Shown here: positions 37,938 through 47,665 of the stretch, one piece after another
Layout: every line of letters begins with the position of its first letter
Numbering within the stretch: the stretch's first letter is position 1
From: Darksidea phi
Lineage: Eukaryota > Ascomycota > Dothideomycetes > Pleosporales > Lentitheciaceae
Assembly (NCBI GenBank): GCA_030770425.1
Contig: JASJFT010000155.1
Coordinates: 43,773 to 107,772, forward strand
Direction: 5' to 3'
Length of the DNA stretch: 64,000 bases
The notes under the pieces: model-generated
Seen by the model: the letters and a program-made list of their open reading frames with translations, nothing else
Told to the model about the DNA's origin: nothing
Database searches by the model: none
Program-made: the position numbers and the translations under genes

Positions 37938-40420
37938 ATGGTCGCCTCGACTGTATACGAGAATGTCGACGAAGACGTAAATGTCCAAGGCCAATTGTTC
38001 GCCGGCAAGAAATTCTGGGTCGCTCAGCGCTGTCCAATGCGAAACACCTTCCTCGACGCAATCAGAAATAATGGTGGCGAGGTGGTCAAGCTGGAGAAGC
38101 AGGCCGACTACATGATCGCGGATCATTTCCGGCGCGACTGTCCACCGGGCAGCATCTCGTACACATTCATCGAGCAGTCAGTGAAGAAGGCAGAGCTCCA
38201 GGATCCGGAGCAACATCGAGCGGGCCCACCTACTGGAACAGTGCGTAGCGCTACGAAGGGAGGACGGGCAGCATATACACCGGAAGAGGACCGGATATTG
38301 TATAAATGGGTGCGTGACTGCGAAGCCCAAGGTGGTGGTCTAGCGAGCGGGAACGAGATATACAAGCAGCTGGAGGCAAAAGTATGCTCGTATGTTCTGG
38401 CTCCATGGGACTGTATACTGATTGGAATAGCACCCGCGACACACGTGGCAGTCATGGCGCGATCGCTATCTGAAGCATTTGCGTGACAGACCTCCGTCCG
38501 CTTTCAGCATCCCCGACAACGCCCCTCCATCGCCTCCAGATGAGCCCGCGGAACCTCCACCTGCGCTCAAACAAGAGGAGAAAGACGTGCCCAGGATGGA
38601 GGAAGCATCGTGGAAAATGGATAATGGGCCAGGCAAGTCTGGGACTAAAGACAACTATACTGTGGACGATTTTGATTCGCTATTCATTAAGGAGGACTGG
38701 GAAGAGCTGTACGCCTTTGCCGAGGAGATCCAGAGCTGCCCCAGAAAAAAGTATATGGAAGCCTGGAAGAGCTGGGCTGAAGAGAAGACGCAGACGGCCG
38801 AGCAATGGAGACAGTATTTTGAGAAAGTGGTGTTGCCGCAGTGGAAGCAAGATCCGGTCTCAAAACACGAGAAGGTTAGAAATCGAGTTGAAACAAGACA
38901 GCAAGAGAGTGCCAGCCAGAAAGAGAGCCAGGCAATGCAACCATCGGTAGATGTTGGGCAGAAGGAGACGGTCGAACCGGAAGCAGGCCAGTCCACCCCC
39001 AAACCGAAGGGCAAGAGGGAATGGTCCCAGCCTGAGGATTTGCGCTTTGAACACTACCTCAAGGAACGCCACAAGGGCAAATATTCATCTGCTTATGTCT
39101 TCTACGCTCAAGAGAGGAAATGGTCCGTTTGGAACGATGCGCCAGGCCTCGACTATAGTAAGAAATTACACTTCCTCCATTACAACTTGCTAACCAACCG
39201 CCGTAGCTGGGCTTCACATGCTATTGATGACACAATGGGAAAACCTTCCAGCTGAGGAGAAAGCTCATTACTTTGCGTTAGAAGCTGCCGAGAGATGCAA
39301 TACCGAAGGCGAGACGACGCGGAAGTCGCCACAGGTATGGTTATCATCATCGACTATTGTTTACGAGACTCCAAAGTACATTACTGAGGCATATGAAAAG
39401 GCTCGAAAACGAATACAAGAGGGCAACTATGCAGAAGAGGTAGAAGGAGAACACATGGAGACGCCTCGTCCATCGAAAAGGCGCAAAAGTGAAAGCGCGT
39501 CACCTAAGCTTCAAGCGAGCATCGAGGAAGTGCCTGTTGGTGCAATGCAACTGCAGCCTCTTGAGATCTCATCAGACTCAAGCTCTACTTCTGAATCACA
39601 GTTTCCAAAGGATGGAGGCATAGAGTATGTTGCCCAAGCTCAAGACATCTCTGTCGCTGAGCCGTTAGACTCCGATCTGGATATCGATGGCCTCGAAGCT
39701 TCAGCTGTTCCCAAAGACCTCAAGCTAGATTCTAGTGACTACCCGTCAAACACGCCGACACCACGCGCTCCCCGCCACAAACCCCCAGCCTTCGACACGC
39801 AAGCCATCCTCTCCTCGCCCTCTCATGGCTTCTCGCTCGAAGCACTGCCACTACCATCACGATTTACTCAAGCGATGGAAGAAGACGAACTGCCAGAGCA
39901 AAATCCCTTATCCTATCCCGAATCTCCCATACGCGAACCCGAATCCGAAGCTTCAACAACCCACTCGCTCCAAGAATTTCGCTGCTCCCTCAACGCTGAA
40001 GAAGATAATTCCCTCCAATCCCTTGCGCCCCTTCCTCGACCCCTACGCTCCTCTCCATCTCCCTCATCCCCCTCATCCGCCGCTTCTCTTGACCCTGACC
40101 CACCCCTCGAACCCTCTGAATTCGACCTCTTCTTTGACGAGCAGCACGCCGCCGGCTACACCGATGACTATATCAGCGCCGCTCTGAAGCACACACGTTT
40201 TCGTCCCGACCTGGCCATTAACGTACTTGCTGCGTGGAGAGAGGGTAAGCCATTGCCGAATATGAGGGGAGTGTGGAGCGACGAGGATGATGAGGATGTG
40301 GAAAGTGGGGATGGGGTTGCGATGGCGAGGTTGCAGAGGAAGCATACTTGTGACGGATGGGGCGGGATCACGGAAAGAATGAGGTTTCTAGAGTGTTATA
40401 GGCAACGTAGGGGGTTATAG
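37938..40420 (+). CDS. rap1: Telomere protein RAP1
   Basis: Telomere-associated protein; in fission yeast and animals Rap1 is recruited by a TRF-type factor, while budding-yeast Rap1 binds DNA itself. Exons 37938-38381, 38431-39157 and 39207-40420 give 794 residues. A BRCT-type domain covers about 18-85 (FAGKKFWVAQRCPMRNTFLD, NNGGEVVKLEKQADYMI). A Myb-type domain lies at about 107-166 (YTPEEDRILYKWVRD, HTWQSWRDRYLKHL) and spans the first intron. A second helical block follows at about 230-300 (DFDSLFIKEDWEELYAFAEE). An HMG-box-like segment lies near 355-425 (SAYVFYAQERKWSVW, LMTQWENLPAEEKAHYFAL). After a long acidic Pro/Ser-rich linker, the last 100 residues match the RAP1 C-terminal protein-interaction domain (FFDEQHAAGYTDDYISAAL, LAINVLAAWREGKPLPNMRG). 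Confidence 0.93.
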
Positions 40421-41956
40421 TCGAAGGATGAGGACGCAGTGGAGCGTTGTCCCGTCATGCTATAGTTAAATCATGATGAACTGTGGGGCCGTAGAATATT
40501 TTGGTATCAGCGATCGATGAACTGCCATTCTTCCTCGGTGAACTTGCTCAGCATGGATCGCGCGTGTTCGACTCAAGATCGTAGGCCTCCCCAATTCTTC
40601 TACGCCTTCTTCTCATACAAGCTATACGCTCAATGCTTTCGGTTCTCATCAGCGCCTTTCCGCACTCAATACTCACCTGTGGCCATTAGTAATAATAAGA
40701 TAATACTACCGTAAAGTAATTATATGTTGTATGCTCTGTAAAATTAGTGTAAACGAAGATATATACTCGTACATATAGTAGACAGTAGCTTAGTCTCTCA
40801 ACGCTTGCACCGTGGTCATATAGTCAATCTAAACGATAACTCTAATTAGTAGTAAAAGCATCAACCGCCCCCTTGACCACCTCCCCCATGCTCTATGATC
40901 GAATTTCTATTCAAACAACACGATAAGTGTCTGATACGCCCGTTGCAAAGGCACGAACGCTGTGCGACAGCAATTATACAGTACGACTCCGAATCGAGAA
41001 GCTAGATAGCATGCTGCCCTTCCAACCCCTCAAAAAGGCGTCGATAACTACGTACAAGCACCGAAGTCGCATTTCACATAAACCAACACCTTTTGACACG
41101 ATACTTTCCACATGGCAGTACCAATCTGCATTTTCAAAATATCAAGAATAATGGCGGCTAAGATTGCGGGAGTGGTTAGTGTTGCTTCTTCGGCATGGGC
41201 TAATGTATTTTGGAGTGGGAGGGTTGGTTCTGGCAGTTTAAGGCAAAGAGGAAGATCGTAGTTCATGCCACATTCATAACTGTCTGGATTGAGTTCTACA
41301 CCCCCAACCCAGCATATGGTAGATATATGTTTATTTACGTATCATCTCTACTCTCTACTCACATCTCCTGTGCTAGTTTCTTCTTGCTGCCATACTTTGC
41401 ACCAAAAAGAAAAGTCAAGATGCGGAAAAGCAGGAGGAGGGTATCCCATAGGGGAAAATGTACAGCACTCTCGTACAACCAACAAGACGCCGCTTCATTG
41501 CACACTGCCATGTCAATGCCTTTTCTCCTCTTCAGCCCAAGGGTTAACCAAACAACGTCCGACCCATCGATTGTGCGTCGCAGCACCAAGAAGCCAAACG
41601 CACAGCACAAACCTACTAGACTACCCCTCCCAAACCAATACCGTTTAAGTGCGCCCTGCCCTACCAGAAGCCAGGAACTAATAATGCCAAAGCCGTAGCC
41701 GCATGCACCTTTCTCATTCCATACCCATGCACATTCATCATAAGTATCCCGCTATGCTCAGATAAGCTCGTAATCGTATGCATATGCAATAGGAAACTAG
41801 GAAAACAATATCCACGACGACGGATATTCTGGGGAACCGGACACGTCGTGGCTTGATAATGGTAGGCGACTTGGTCATGCGGAATGCGCGGGCACGTGGA
41901 CATAGGTGATGCTATAGGCTGGTCGACTGTTGTAGGTCTGTGATTGTTTTCAGAGT
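40421..41956. other. Convergent intergenic, RAP1 and phytochrome 3' ends
   Basis: About 1.5 kb between two convergent genes. AT-rich around 40680-40870. Frames such as 41210-41698 on the plus strand and 41661-41960 on the minus strand lack motifs and splice support. I see no gene. Confidence 0.5.
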
Positions 41957-44900
41957 TCAAGTGTCGGCAGAGGGAGAGTCGGGCGAGGTATTTTCGTAGT
42001 GAACGTGCTTTTCTTTCCCCTTCTCTTGCGCGCTCAACAACCGCGCCTGCTCGTCTGGTATTTCACCCTGCTCATGACTAGCCATTGGGTCATCAGATTT
42101 AGCGGTAGCTTTTCGGATGTTCTCCGGTGAATTTGCTTGCGGCGGCTTGTCGGAAGGTTTGGTGTTGGTTTCCAGCGAGCTCTTTTGTCCCATGTGAAAC
42201 CAACCGCCTTTCTCCCATTCGCCTGGTTGATATAGGCACTCCTCTCGTATCTTCGTCTCCACAATAGCGGCCATAAGCTCCTTCAAGCGAAGGAAGGAGA
42301 TGGGTTTCAAGATCCAAGCGTCAAATCCAGCGTCGATATATTCCTGGCGGGACCTCTCAAGTAAAGACGCGGAGACGGCGATGATAGGAATGCGTCCGTT
42401 TAGTGCCGCTCGTCGAGTATAGATATTTGAATGAGTCTTCTCAAAGGAACGTATCATTTTCGTTGAGGTGAGGCCATCTACGATTGGCATCTGTGCAATG
42501 GCGTGAGAAGATTCCAGAGACGTGAACCAAAGGTCAATACTTACTTGCATATCCATCAAGACAACATCAAAGGCTTGAGGCTTGTCACCAAACGCGCCGG
42601 CGCACTCCTCTCCATTCACAGTGAGATAGACATCGTGTCCGAGTTTTTCAAGCCGCTTCTTTACGATCCTACTGTTGAGCGGATCATCTTCGGCGACGAG
42701 AACACGCATATGCTCAGACGAAGTAGGCTCTGAGCTGTCCGCAATCTGCTTAGATTCATTACGCACCTCCCCAAGCACGGACCCATGCTGTGGGCGCGAA
42801 TCGATAGGTGACCCTCCAGAGTCGTCTGGGACTTTTACGGCCTTAAGTGGTGTCCCGGAGAATGTGATGTTCTCTTCGCCGGGTGTGTGGACTTCTAAAG
42901 ACCGTTGATGGGGCGGGATGAACACTGGATCATCCCTGATCTCAAGACTCTTGGATCGTGCTCGGTGCGGTGAAGACGGCGCGCTGTGATCTGTACTATG
43001 TTGTTTTCTAAGAATCGGCCGAAGGGATGTGCTAGTACTACGTTCACTGGACGGCCTCTTCTCGGACATGTGTGGCTCTTGTATAGCTTCGATTAGCCGA
43101 TCAACGTCGCTGCGTTGACTTGAGCCACTCTTGAAGCTTCGAAGACTTGTTTTGCTTTTCAAGCTCTCCGCGCTCTGTCTTTTAGCAATAGCACTGCTAC
43201 TGTTGGAATCATTCCTAGATAAACTCGGTGCAACGAGCGTGCGTTCGCCCTCCTCTAGGGTAGAACCGGGAGTACCGGGCTGAGGAGTCTTGCTACCTTC
43301 CGACGATTGCTCAAGAGACGGATCTTGAATCTCCGAGTCCGGAAGCTCAAAAGGGAATTGTATGACGAATCGGGAGCCTTTTCCCTCTTCGGACTTGAGC
43401 CGCAATTGACCGTTCATATTCCTGATGATGCGCGCAACGACAGCAAGCCCAAGACCCAGAGCTGCTTTGTTGTCTTGTTTTGTTGACTCGTCTGGGTTTG
43501 GGATAAGAGCATCCTCTAACATGGCTGCAGGCTCAGATTGCACTTGTTCGAGATCGTTGAACAACTGGTCGAGTTTCTTCGAACTCATTCCGACACCGGT
43601 GTCGGATACAGCCACTTCAACATCTACATGATATTGATCGGGCCTCGACGCCACGTACATGTCGACCTTAACACTACCTTGGGTGGTGTTTTGGATGGCA
43701 TTGGCTGTGATGTTAGATATTGCTTGACGCACTCTTCGCTGGTCGCCGATGCATTGCTGAGGTAACCCCGGGTGCTCAGCGACCTCGTATATGATGTTCT
43801 TTCGCTTTGCGTCCTTAGTGAACATGTTGGTAGCTTCCTCCAGGGTAGCCGTCAAGTTGAAAGTTTCCCCTTTGATCAATGAACCGCCTTCTTCCGTTTT
43901 GGTTAAGTCGAGCAGATCATTGATGACGTATATAAGCGATTTTGAGGCCGAGTGGGAGCGGGCGAGGTTCTCTCGAGTTTCTGAGTCTAAGGAGCCTTCC
44001 AATGCGATTTCAAGATAGTTGATGATGGCGTTTAGCGGTGTACGCACCTCGTGCGCGGAATTTGCGAGCAGCAATCGCGTTAGCTGGCTACTCTGTAGGG
44101 CGGCCTCCTTTTGTCTCCAGACTTCAATGAACTTTCCGTATACTAGGCAGAGCACCGCCGCAGTTTCAGTCTCTTCTTCGGTCCATTCTCGACATTTTCC
44201 CACCACGGTTTCGCTCCATGTTTTGAAGCTTTTGCGAGGTTCCAGATAACCAGCTGTGCCTTCCTTAACAAACTTTTCGTAAGGGTTCCCGGCCCATTTC
44301 ACTTCCTTGAGCTGGCTTTTTCTGAAGAAAACAATGAAATCTTGGCCACTGACGGACAGAGGTACGATCAACATTCCGGCTATCACCTGAAAACCGGGGG
44401 GATAGCGGAGGTCGGGAAAATCCTGTGAAACATCCTGCGATGTCATGACAGAAGTGATTCTCCGCATGCGGAAATACTCCAGCAACGCCAAGGCTTCCTG
44501 CGAGCTTTCCAGTTGGCCCAAGATTTTTGTTTCGTCGCGAATAGATAGTAACCCGAAATCAGCATTGAATAGTTTGAGAAGGTCATCGGAAGAGGCAATG
44601 ATGTAACCAGAAGGATTTTGCGAGGAAGGAACTGTATTGATGAGTTTTCTGGCCTGCAATCGTGATGCGTAGGAAAGTCTCTCGATATTCCTTGATGCTG
44701 AATCGCCCACCAAACGACACATCTTTCGAATTGGGAAAGACACGCGCATGCCGCGGGGTCCGTACGAATGGCAAGCTATGAGACCCCAAAGCTCGTTGAA
44801 GGCGTTGATGGATATGGACATGGACGATCGAACTGCCATGTTGGCGAGATACTTGAGATGGATTGGGGACATTGCACGAAGGTAGGAATGGGTGAGGTCC

Positions 44901-46525
44901 AGCGGATTCTCCAAGTCCTCGGGTGTACGGCAAACGAGACGGGCGGTTTCCTGGTCACGGTCGTAAAGCATACGCACCCGGTTGATCTTGTATAATTCTC
45001 TGGCTTGTTTGGGAATATCAGAGGCTGGAAAATTGAGCCCCTTGTAAAGATCTTTTGTTGCCCTTGGGTCCACCAGCTCCGTTACCACACGGCCATGGAA
45101 GTCTTGATTGAACTGGTAGATCATCACGCGGTGGAAGCCCGTCAGCTCCTTGACCACACCGACCAGTACCTGCAAAAATTGTTCAAGATTTGGGGCTGCA
45201 GCGAGTTGTTCCTGCACCTGCGACATGATGTTGAAAACCTCCATAGCCGCGGCTTCGCCCTTCCTTTTCCGAGCGCCCCGTAGCACTCTCAGAGGCCGAC
45301 TTCTAATCTCGGTGCTTTCTTGAAACTCTTCGGCTGTCGGCATATTGTGTAGTGTGTCTTCGGGTAGTTCAGGAGTAAGGTCATTCGGTGGCGCTAGCGG
45401 ATACAGTTGATCGTCCTCGAGTTCGAATTCGCAGATAACCAGTCCAGGATTGGCGTGATTCATGTGTATGGCACACCAGAGCTTCCGTGACCGAGCATTA
45501 GGGATCTTGAGGGACATGGTGAAAACGTCAGGCCCATTGGTCTGCACATCAGCGTCTTCATCCTTAATGAAGTCGATATGATCCAGTAGGTTGTCTGCTT
45601 GTTCCTCTGACAAAATGTCGGTAAAACTCTCTAATGCAAAGAGCTCTCGTGGAGAGCGACCAATGATCCTTTTCGAGTTCTCGCTAACAATGCGGACTGG
45701 CAAGCAACCGCTCCCGCTAGAGTCATCCTGTAGGGCTATTAGGAGCCCAAAGCCTTGCACAGCACCGGGAATGTGGATGGGTTCGTCCTCGCAGCGCTGC
45801 AGCGTGTCACCATCACGGCCGGTGATGACTGCATGCCCGCCCTCGGTCACCACATGCTTGAAGCGATGGGTAACGAGGCCCGCCAGCTCTCCCAAGTCGC
45901 CGCCGCTGCCCACTGATCCCGCACCGAGGGACGGGTGCTGCTCTGCCTTGAAAGAAGGCGAGCGACTGGGGTTTCCGGGCGCACTGTCGCTTGACTTGGT
46001 GGATGCAAGATCGCTGAATACTTGAGATGGAAGCGGTAATGGCGCCATCTTCGGGCCCTCACTTCTGTGCGGCCCTGCCAAAGAGCCCCTCCGTGGCATG
46101 GGAGCCTGTTCTGCCTTGGGCGTGGCCGCCATATTGTGCCGAGGTGCGACACCTCGCTGGGAGGCTTGCGATGACTGCGAGGCAGTGCTGCCTTGAGACC
46201 GACGGCGGACGTCGGTCGGTACGCGCGTTTCGTTGAAGCGTGAAAGCGGATGAAAATAGTCGCCGCTACCCCGGAATTGACTTCGTGGTGTCGGGTTGGG
46301 ATCTACCGATATGGCTGAACGTATGGGGAAGACTCGGTCGGTGGCAGTAGGGCTGAGCTGGTCGACCCCCCCATTAGGAGTTACAGCGGTTTTGCCAGGG
46401 ACATGTAAGCGCGGCGGCGGTGACGGCGAGGATCTCGGCATCTTGTCGACTGGCTCGGGCAAGGTTGGGGCTTCGACGGTGGCATCATCGATGGCGGAAG
46501 GGTTGATGGCGTTGTGGTCTGACAT
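41957..46525 (-). CDS. fphA: Fungal phytochrome, hybrid histidine kinase
   Basis: Red/far-red photoreceptor that binds a linear tetrapyrrole and signals by phosphotransfer; in Aspergillus FphA controls development. With the intron 42491-42544 removed it has 1504 residues. After a disordered N-terminus, the PAS-like segment (about 220-370) carries the candidate chromophore Cys245 in RCEDEPIHIPGAVQGFG. The GAF domain at about 410-600 has FHGRVVTELVDPRATKDLYK and FPASDIPKQARELY. The PHY domain follows. The kinase core has His825 in SAHEVRTPLN, an N-box (QAISNITANAIQNT), VSDTGVGMS and ALGLGLAVVARII. The receiver domain has VAEDDPLNSR, phosphoacceptor Asp1325 in VVLMDMQ, and ILKPIS. The intron lies one codon after DM and is free of stops. 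The ATG at 46525 is the first in a good context. The gene is divergent from the flavoprotein/ankyrin gene. Confidence 0.95.
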   Translation of the reverse strand: MSDHNAINPSAIDDATVEAPTLPEPVDKMPRSSPSPPPRLHVPGKTAVTPNGGVDQLSPTATDRVFPIRSAISVDPNPTPRSQFRGSGDYFHPLSRFNETRVPTDVRRRSQGSTASQSSQASQRGVAPRHNMAATPKAEQAPMPRRGSLAGPHRSEGPKMAPLPLPSQVFSDLASTKSSDSAPGNPSRSPSFKAEQHPSLGAGSVGSGGDLGELAGLVTHRFKHVVTEGGHAVITGRDGDTLQRCEDEPIHIPGAVQGFGLLIALQDDSSGSGCLPVRIVSENSKRIIGRSPRELFALESFTDILSEEQADNLLDHIDFIKDEDADVQTNGPDVFTMSLKIPNARSRKLWCAIHMNHANPGLVICEFELEDDQLYPLAPPNDLTPELPEDTLHNMPTAEEFQESTEIRSRPLRVLRGARKRKGEAAAMEVFNIMSQVQEQLAAAPNLEQFLQVLVGVVKELTGFHRVMIYQFNQDFHGRVVTELVDPRATKDLYKGLNFPASDIPKQARELYKINRVRMLYDRDQETARLVCRTPEDLENPLDLTHSYLRAMSPIHLKYLANMAVRSSMSISINAFNELWGLIACHSYGPRGMRVSFPIRKMCRLVGDSASRNIERLSYASRLQARKLINTVPSSQNPSGYIIASSDDLLKLFNADFGLLSIRDETKILGQLESSQEALALLEYFRMRRITSVMTSQDVSQDFPDLRYPPGFQVIAGMLIVPLSVSGQDFIVFFRKSQLKEVKWAGNPYEKFVKEGTAGYLEPRKSFKTWSETVVGKCREWTEEETETAAVLCLVYGKFIEVWRQKEAALQSSQLTRLLLANSAHEVRTPLNAIINYLEIALEGSLDSETRENLARSHSASKSLIYVINDLLDLTKTEEGGSLIKGETFNLTATLEEATNMFTKDAKRKNIIYEVAEHPGLPQQCIGDQRRVRQAISNITANAIQNTTQGSVKVDMYVASRPDQYHVDVEVAVSDTGVGMSSKKLDQLFNDLEQVQSEPAAMLEDALIPNPDESTKQDNKAALGLGLAVVARIIRNMNGQLRLKSEEGKGSRFVIQFPFELPDSEIQDPSLEQSSEGSKTPQPGTPGSTLEEGERTLVAPSLSRNDSNSSSAIAKRQSAESLKSKTSLRSFKSGSSQRSDVDRLIEAIQEPHMSEKRPSSERSTSTSLRPILRKQHSTDHSAPSSPHRARSKSLEIRDDPVFIPPHQRSLEVHTPGEENITFSGTPLKAVKVPDDSGGSPIDSRPQHGSVLGEVRNESKQIADSSEPTSSEHMRVLVAEDDPLNSRIVKKRLEKLGHDVYLTVNGEECAGAFGDKPQAFDVVLMDMQVSIDLWFTSLESSHAIAQMPIVDGLTSTKMIRSFEKTHSNIYTRRAALNGRIPIIAVSASLLERSRQEYIDAGFDAWILKPISFLRLKELMAAIVETKIREECLYQPGEWEKGGWFHMGQKSSLETNTKPSDKPPQANSPENIRKATAKSDDPMASHEQGEIPDEQARLLSAQEKGKEKHVHYENTSPDSPSADT

Positions 46526-47665
46526 GGGCGCTGTGTCTTCCTATGTCTGCTGTAGAGGGGCATGCGAGGAAAGGAAAGGCGCGAATGGCTGCGGAGTGCA
46601 GGAGGGAGGCGAGGGGAGCCTCTCTTGTTCCTGGTGTCCTGGTGTGTCCGGTCTAGCTGCGCCCGACGAATTTCAGCGCTGGGTGAGAGGCATAGAGGTG
46701 GGCATTCGCTGATACGAATGCCCTCGGTACGGATGATGCTATGCAGGGCACTCAGGCGGCAGGGTAGAGGCGGCAGGGTGGACGCTGGAGGTAGGATGCT
46801 CCTTGCTTGGAGTTCATGGGGCGGTGCGGGACTGGGTGTTCAGGCGAAGATCCGAGACGGCAGTAGTTCAAGAGCAGCGGAGCATTTCGGCGGCGAAAGC
46901 AGCTAATGCGACGAGTGGCCGGGGCAGGCAGCGCGAGCAAAACAGGAGTCGAGTCAGTGGGGATGAGCAGAGAGACGGAAGAGCCACAGGCAGGACGGGC
47001 AAGCAGATGCGGCTTGAGGGAACAGTCCAAGGCGCTGATCCCGTCCGTCGGGGACAGGATCGGCACGCTGCTGCTTGGACAATGAGTCGGGGCGGACGGG
47101 CTTGGATGGAGGGCGGAGATATCGGTTGCGGCGCTGGTGCAAGGCATGGGGGTGGGGGGTTGGCACATATGCAAAAGTTTCCCTGAGCATGGGATTTCGC
47201 CGGCCTGCATGTGGGCTGACGTCGCTGTGGGTCGACGTCATCGACGCCTGAGCCACACCTCCACCGCTAGCCATCTTTCCGGACCGCACACATCTCGGCC
47301 GTAATTACGCAGTGGCGGCCGGCCCTTTTCGCCACAGTTACTTGCCAGGCGAATCGCAGTGGGAGCCTAAGCCGCTGACGGCGAAATGTGGCCATTCACA
47401 TGCACAGGCGCAGAACCGTTGGAAGCCACCACGTCTTCGCGTCGGCCTCACGCTCCTCTCCGCGTGCCTGGCGTAGCAGCAGTCGTTCGCATCGAGTAGT
47501 CGGACGCAGCCCCGTAATCTGATAATCAGATATCCACGACTTCGGAAAGGTGCGCGCGGACGTGGGAAAGCGCCATTGGCTGCCGCGCCACCACATACAG
47601 TAGACTTGGTTGATCAGCACAGCAGAACCTCCCCCCTCCCACACAAAACCCTCCCCCCTCGCGAA
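46526..47665. promoter_or_regulatory. Bidirectional promoter, phytochrome and flavoprotein genes
   Basis: The 1.14 kb between divergent start codons has no supported gene. It is GC-rich. An inverted pair of CRE-like sites occurs at 47217-47224 (TGACGTCG) and 47233-47240 (CGACGTCA), each a near match to the bZIP site TGACGTCA. Two copies of CCTCCCCCCTC lie near 47627-47660, just before the plus-strand ATG. The plus-strand frames in 46562-47186 are not called because they have no motif. Confidence 0.55.

Noticed and set aside
40508..40570. Minus-strand piece reading MLSKFTEEEWQFIDR then stop
   Set aside because: It resembles a protein C-terminus, but no upstream exon or acceptor site can be joined to it, so it is not supported as a gene.
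46562..47186. Plus-strand frames in the phytochrome upstream region
   Set aside because: Arg/Gly-rich GC-bias frames without motif, lying in a region that must contain two promoters.
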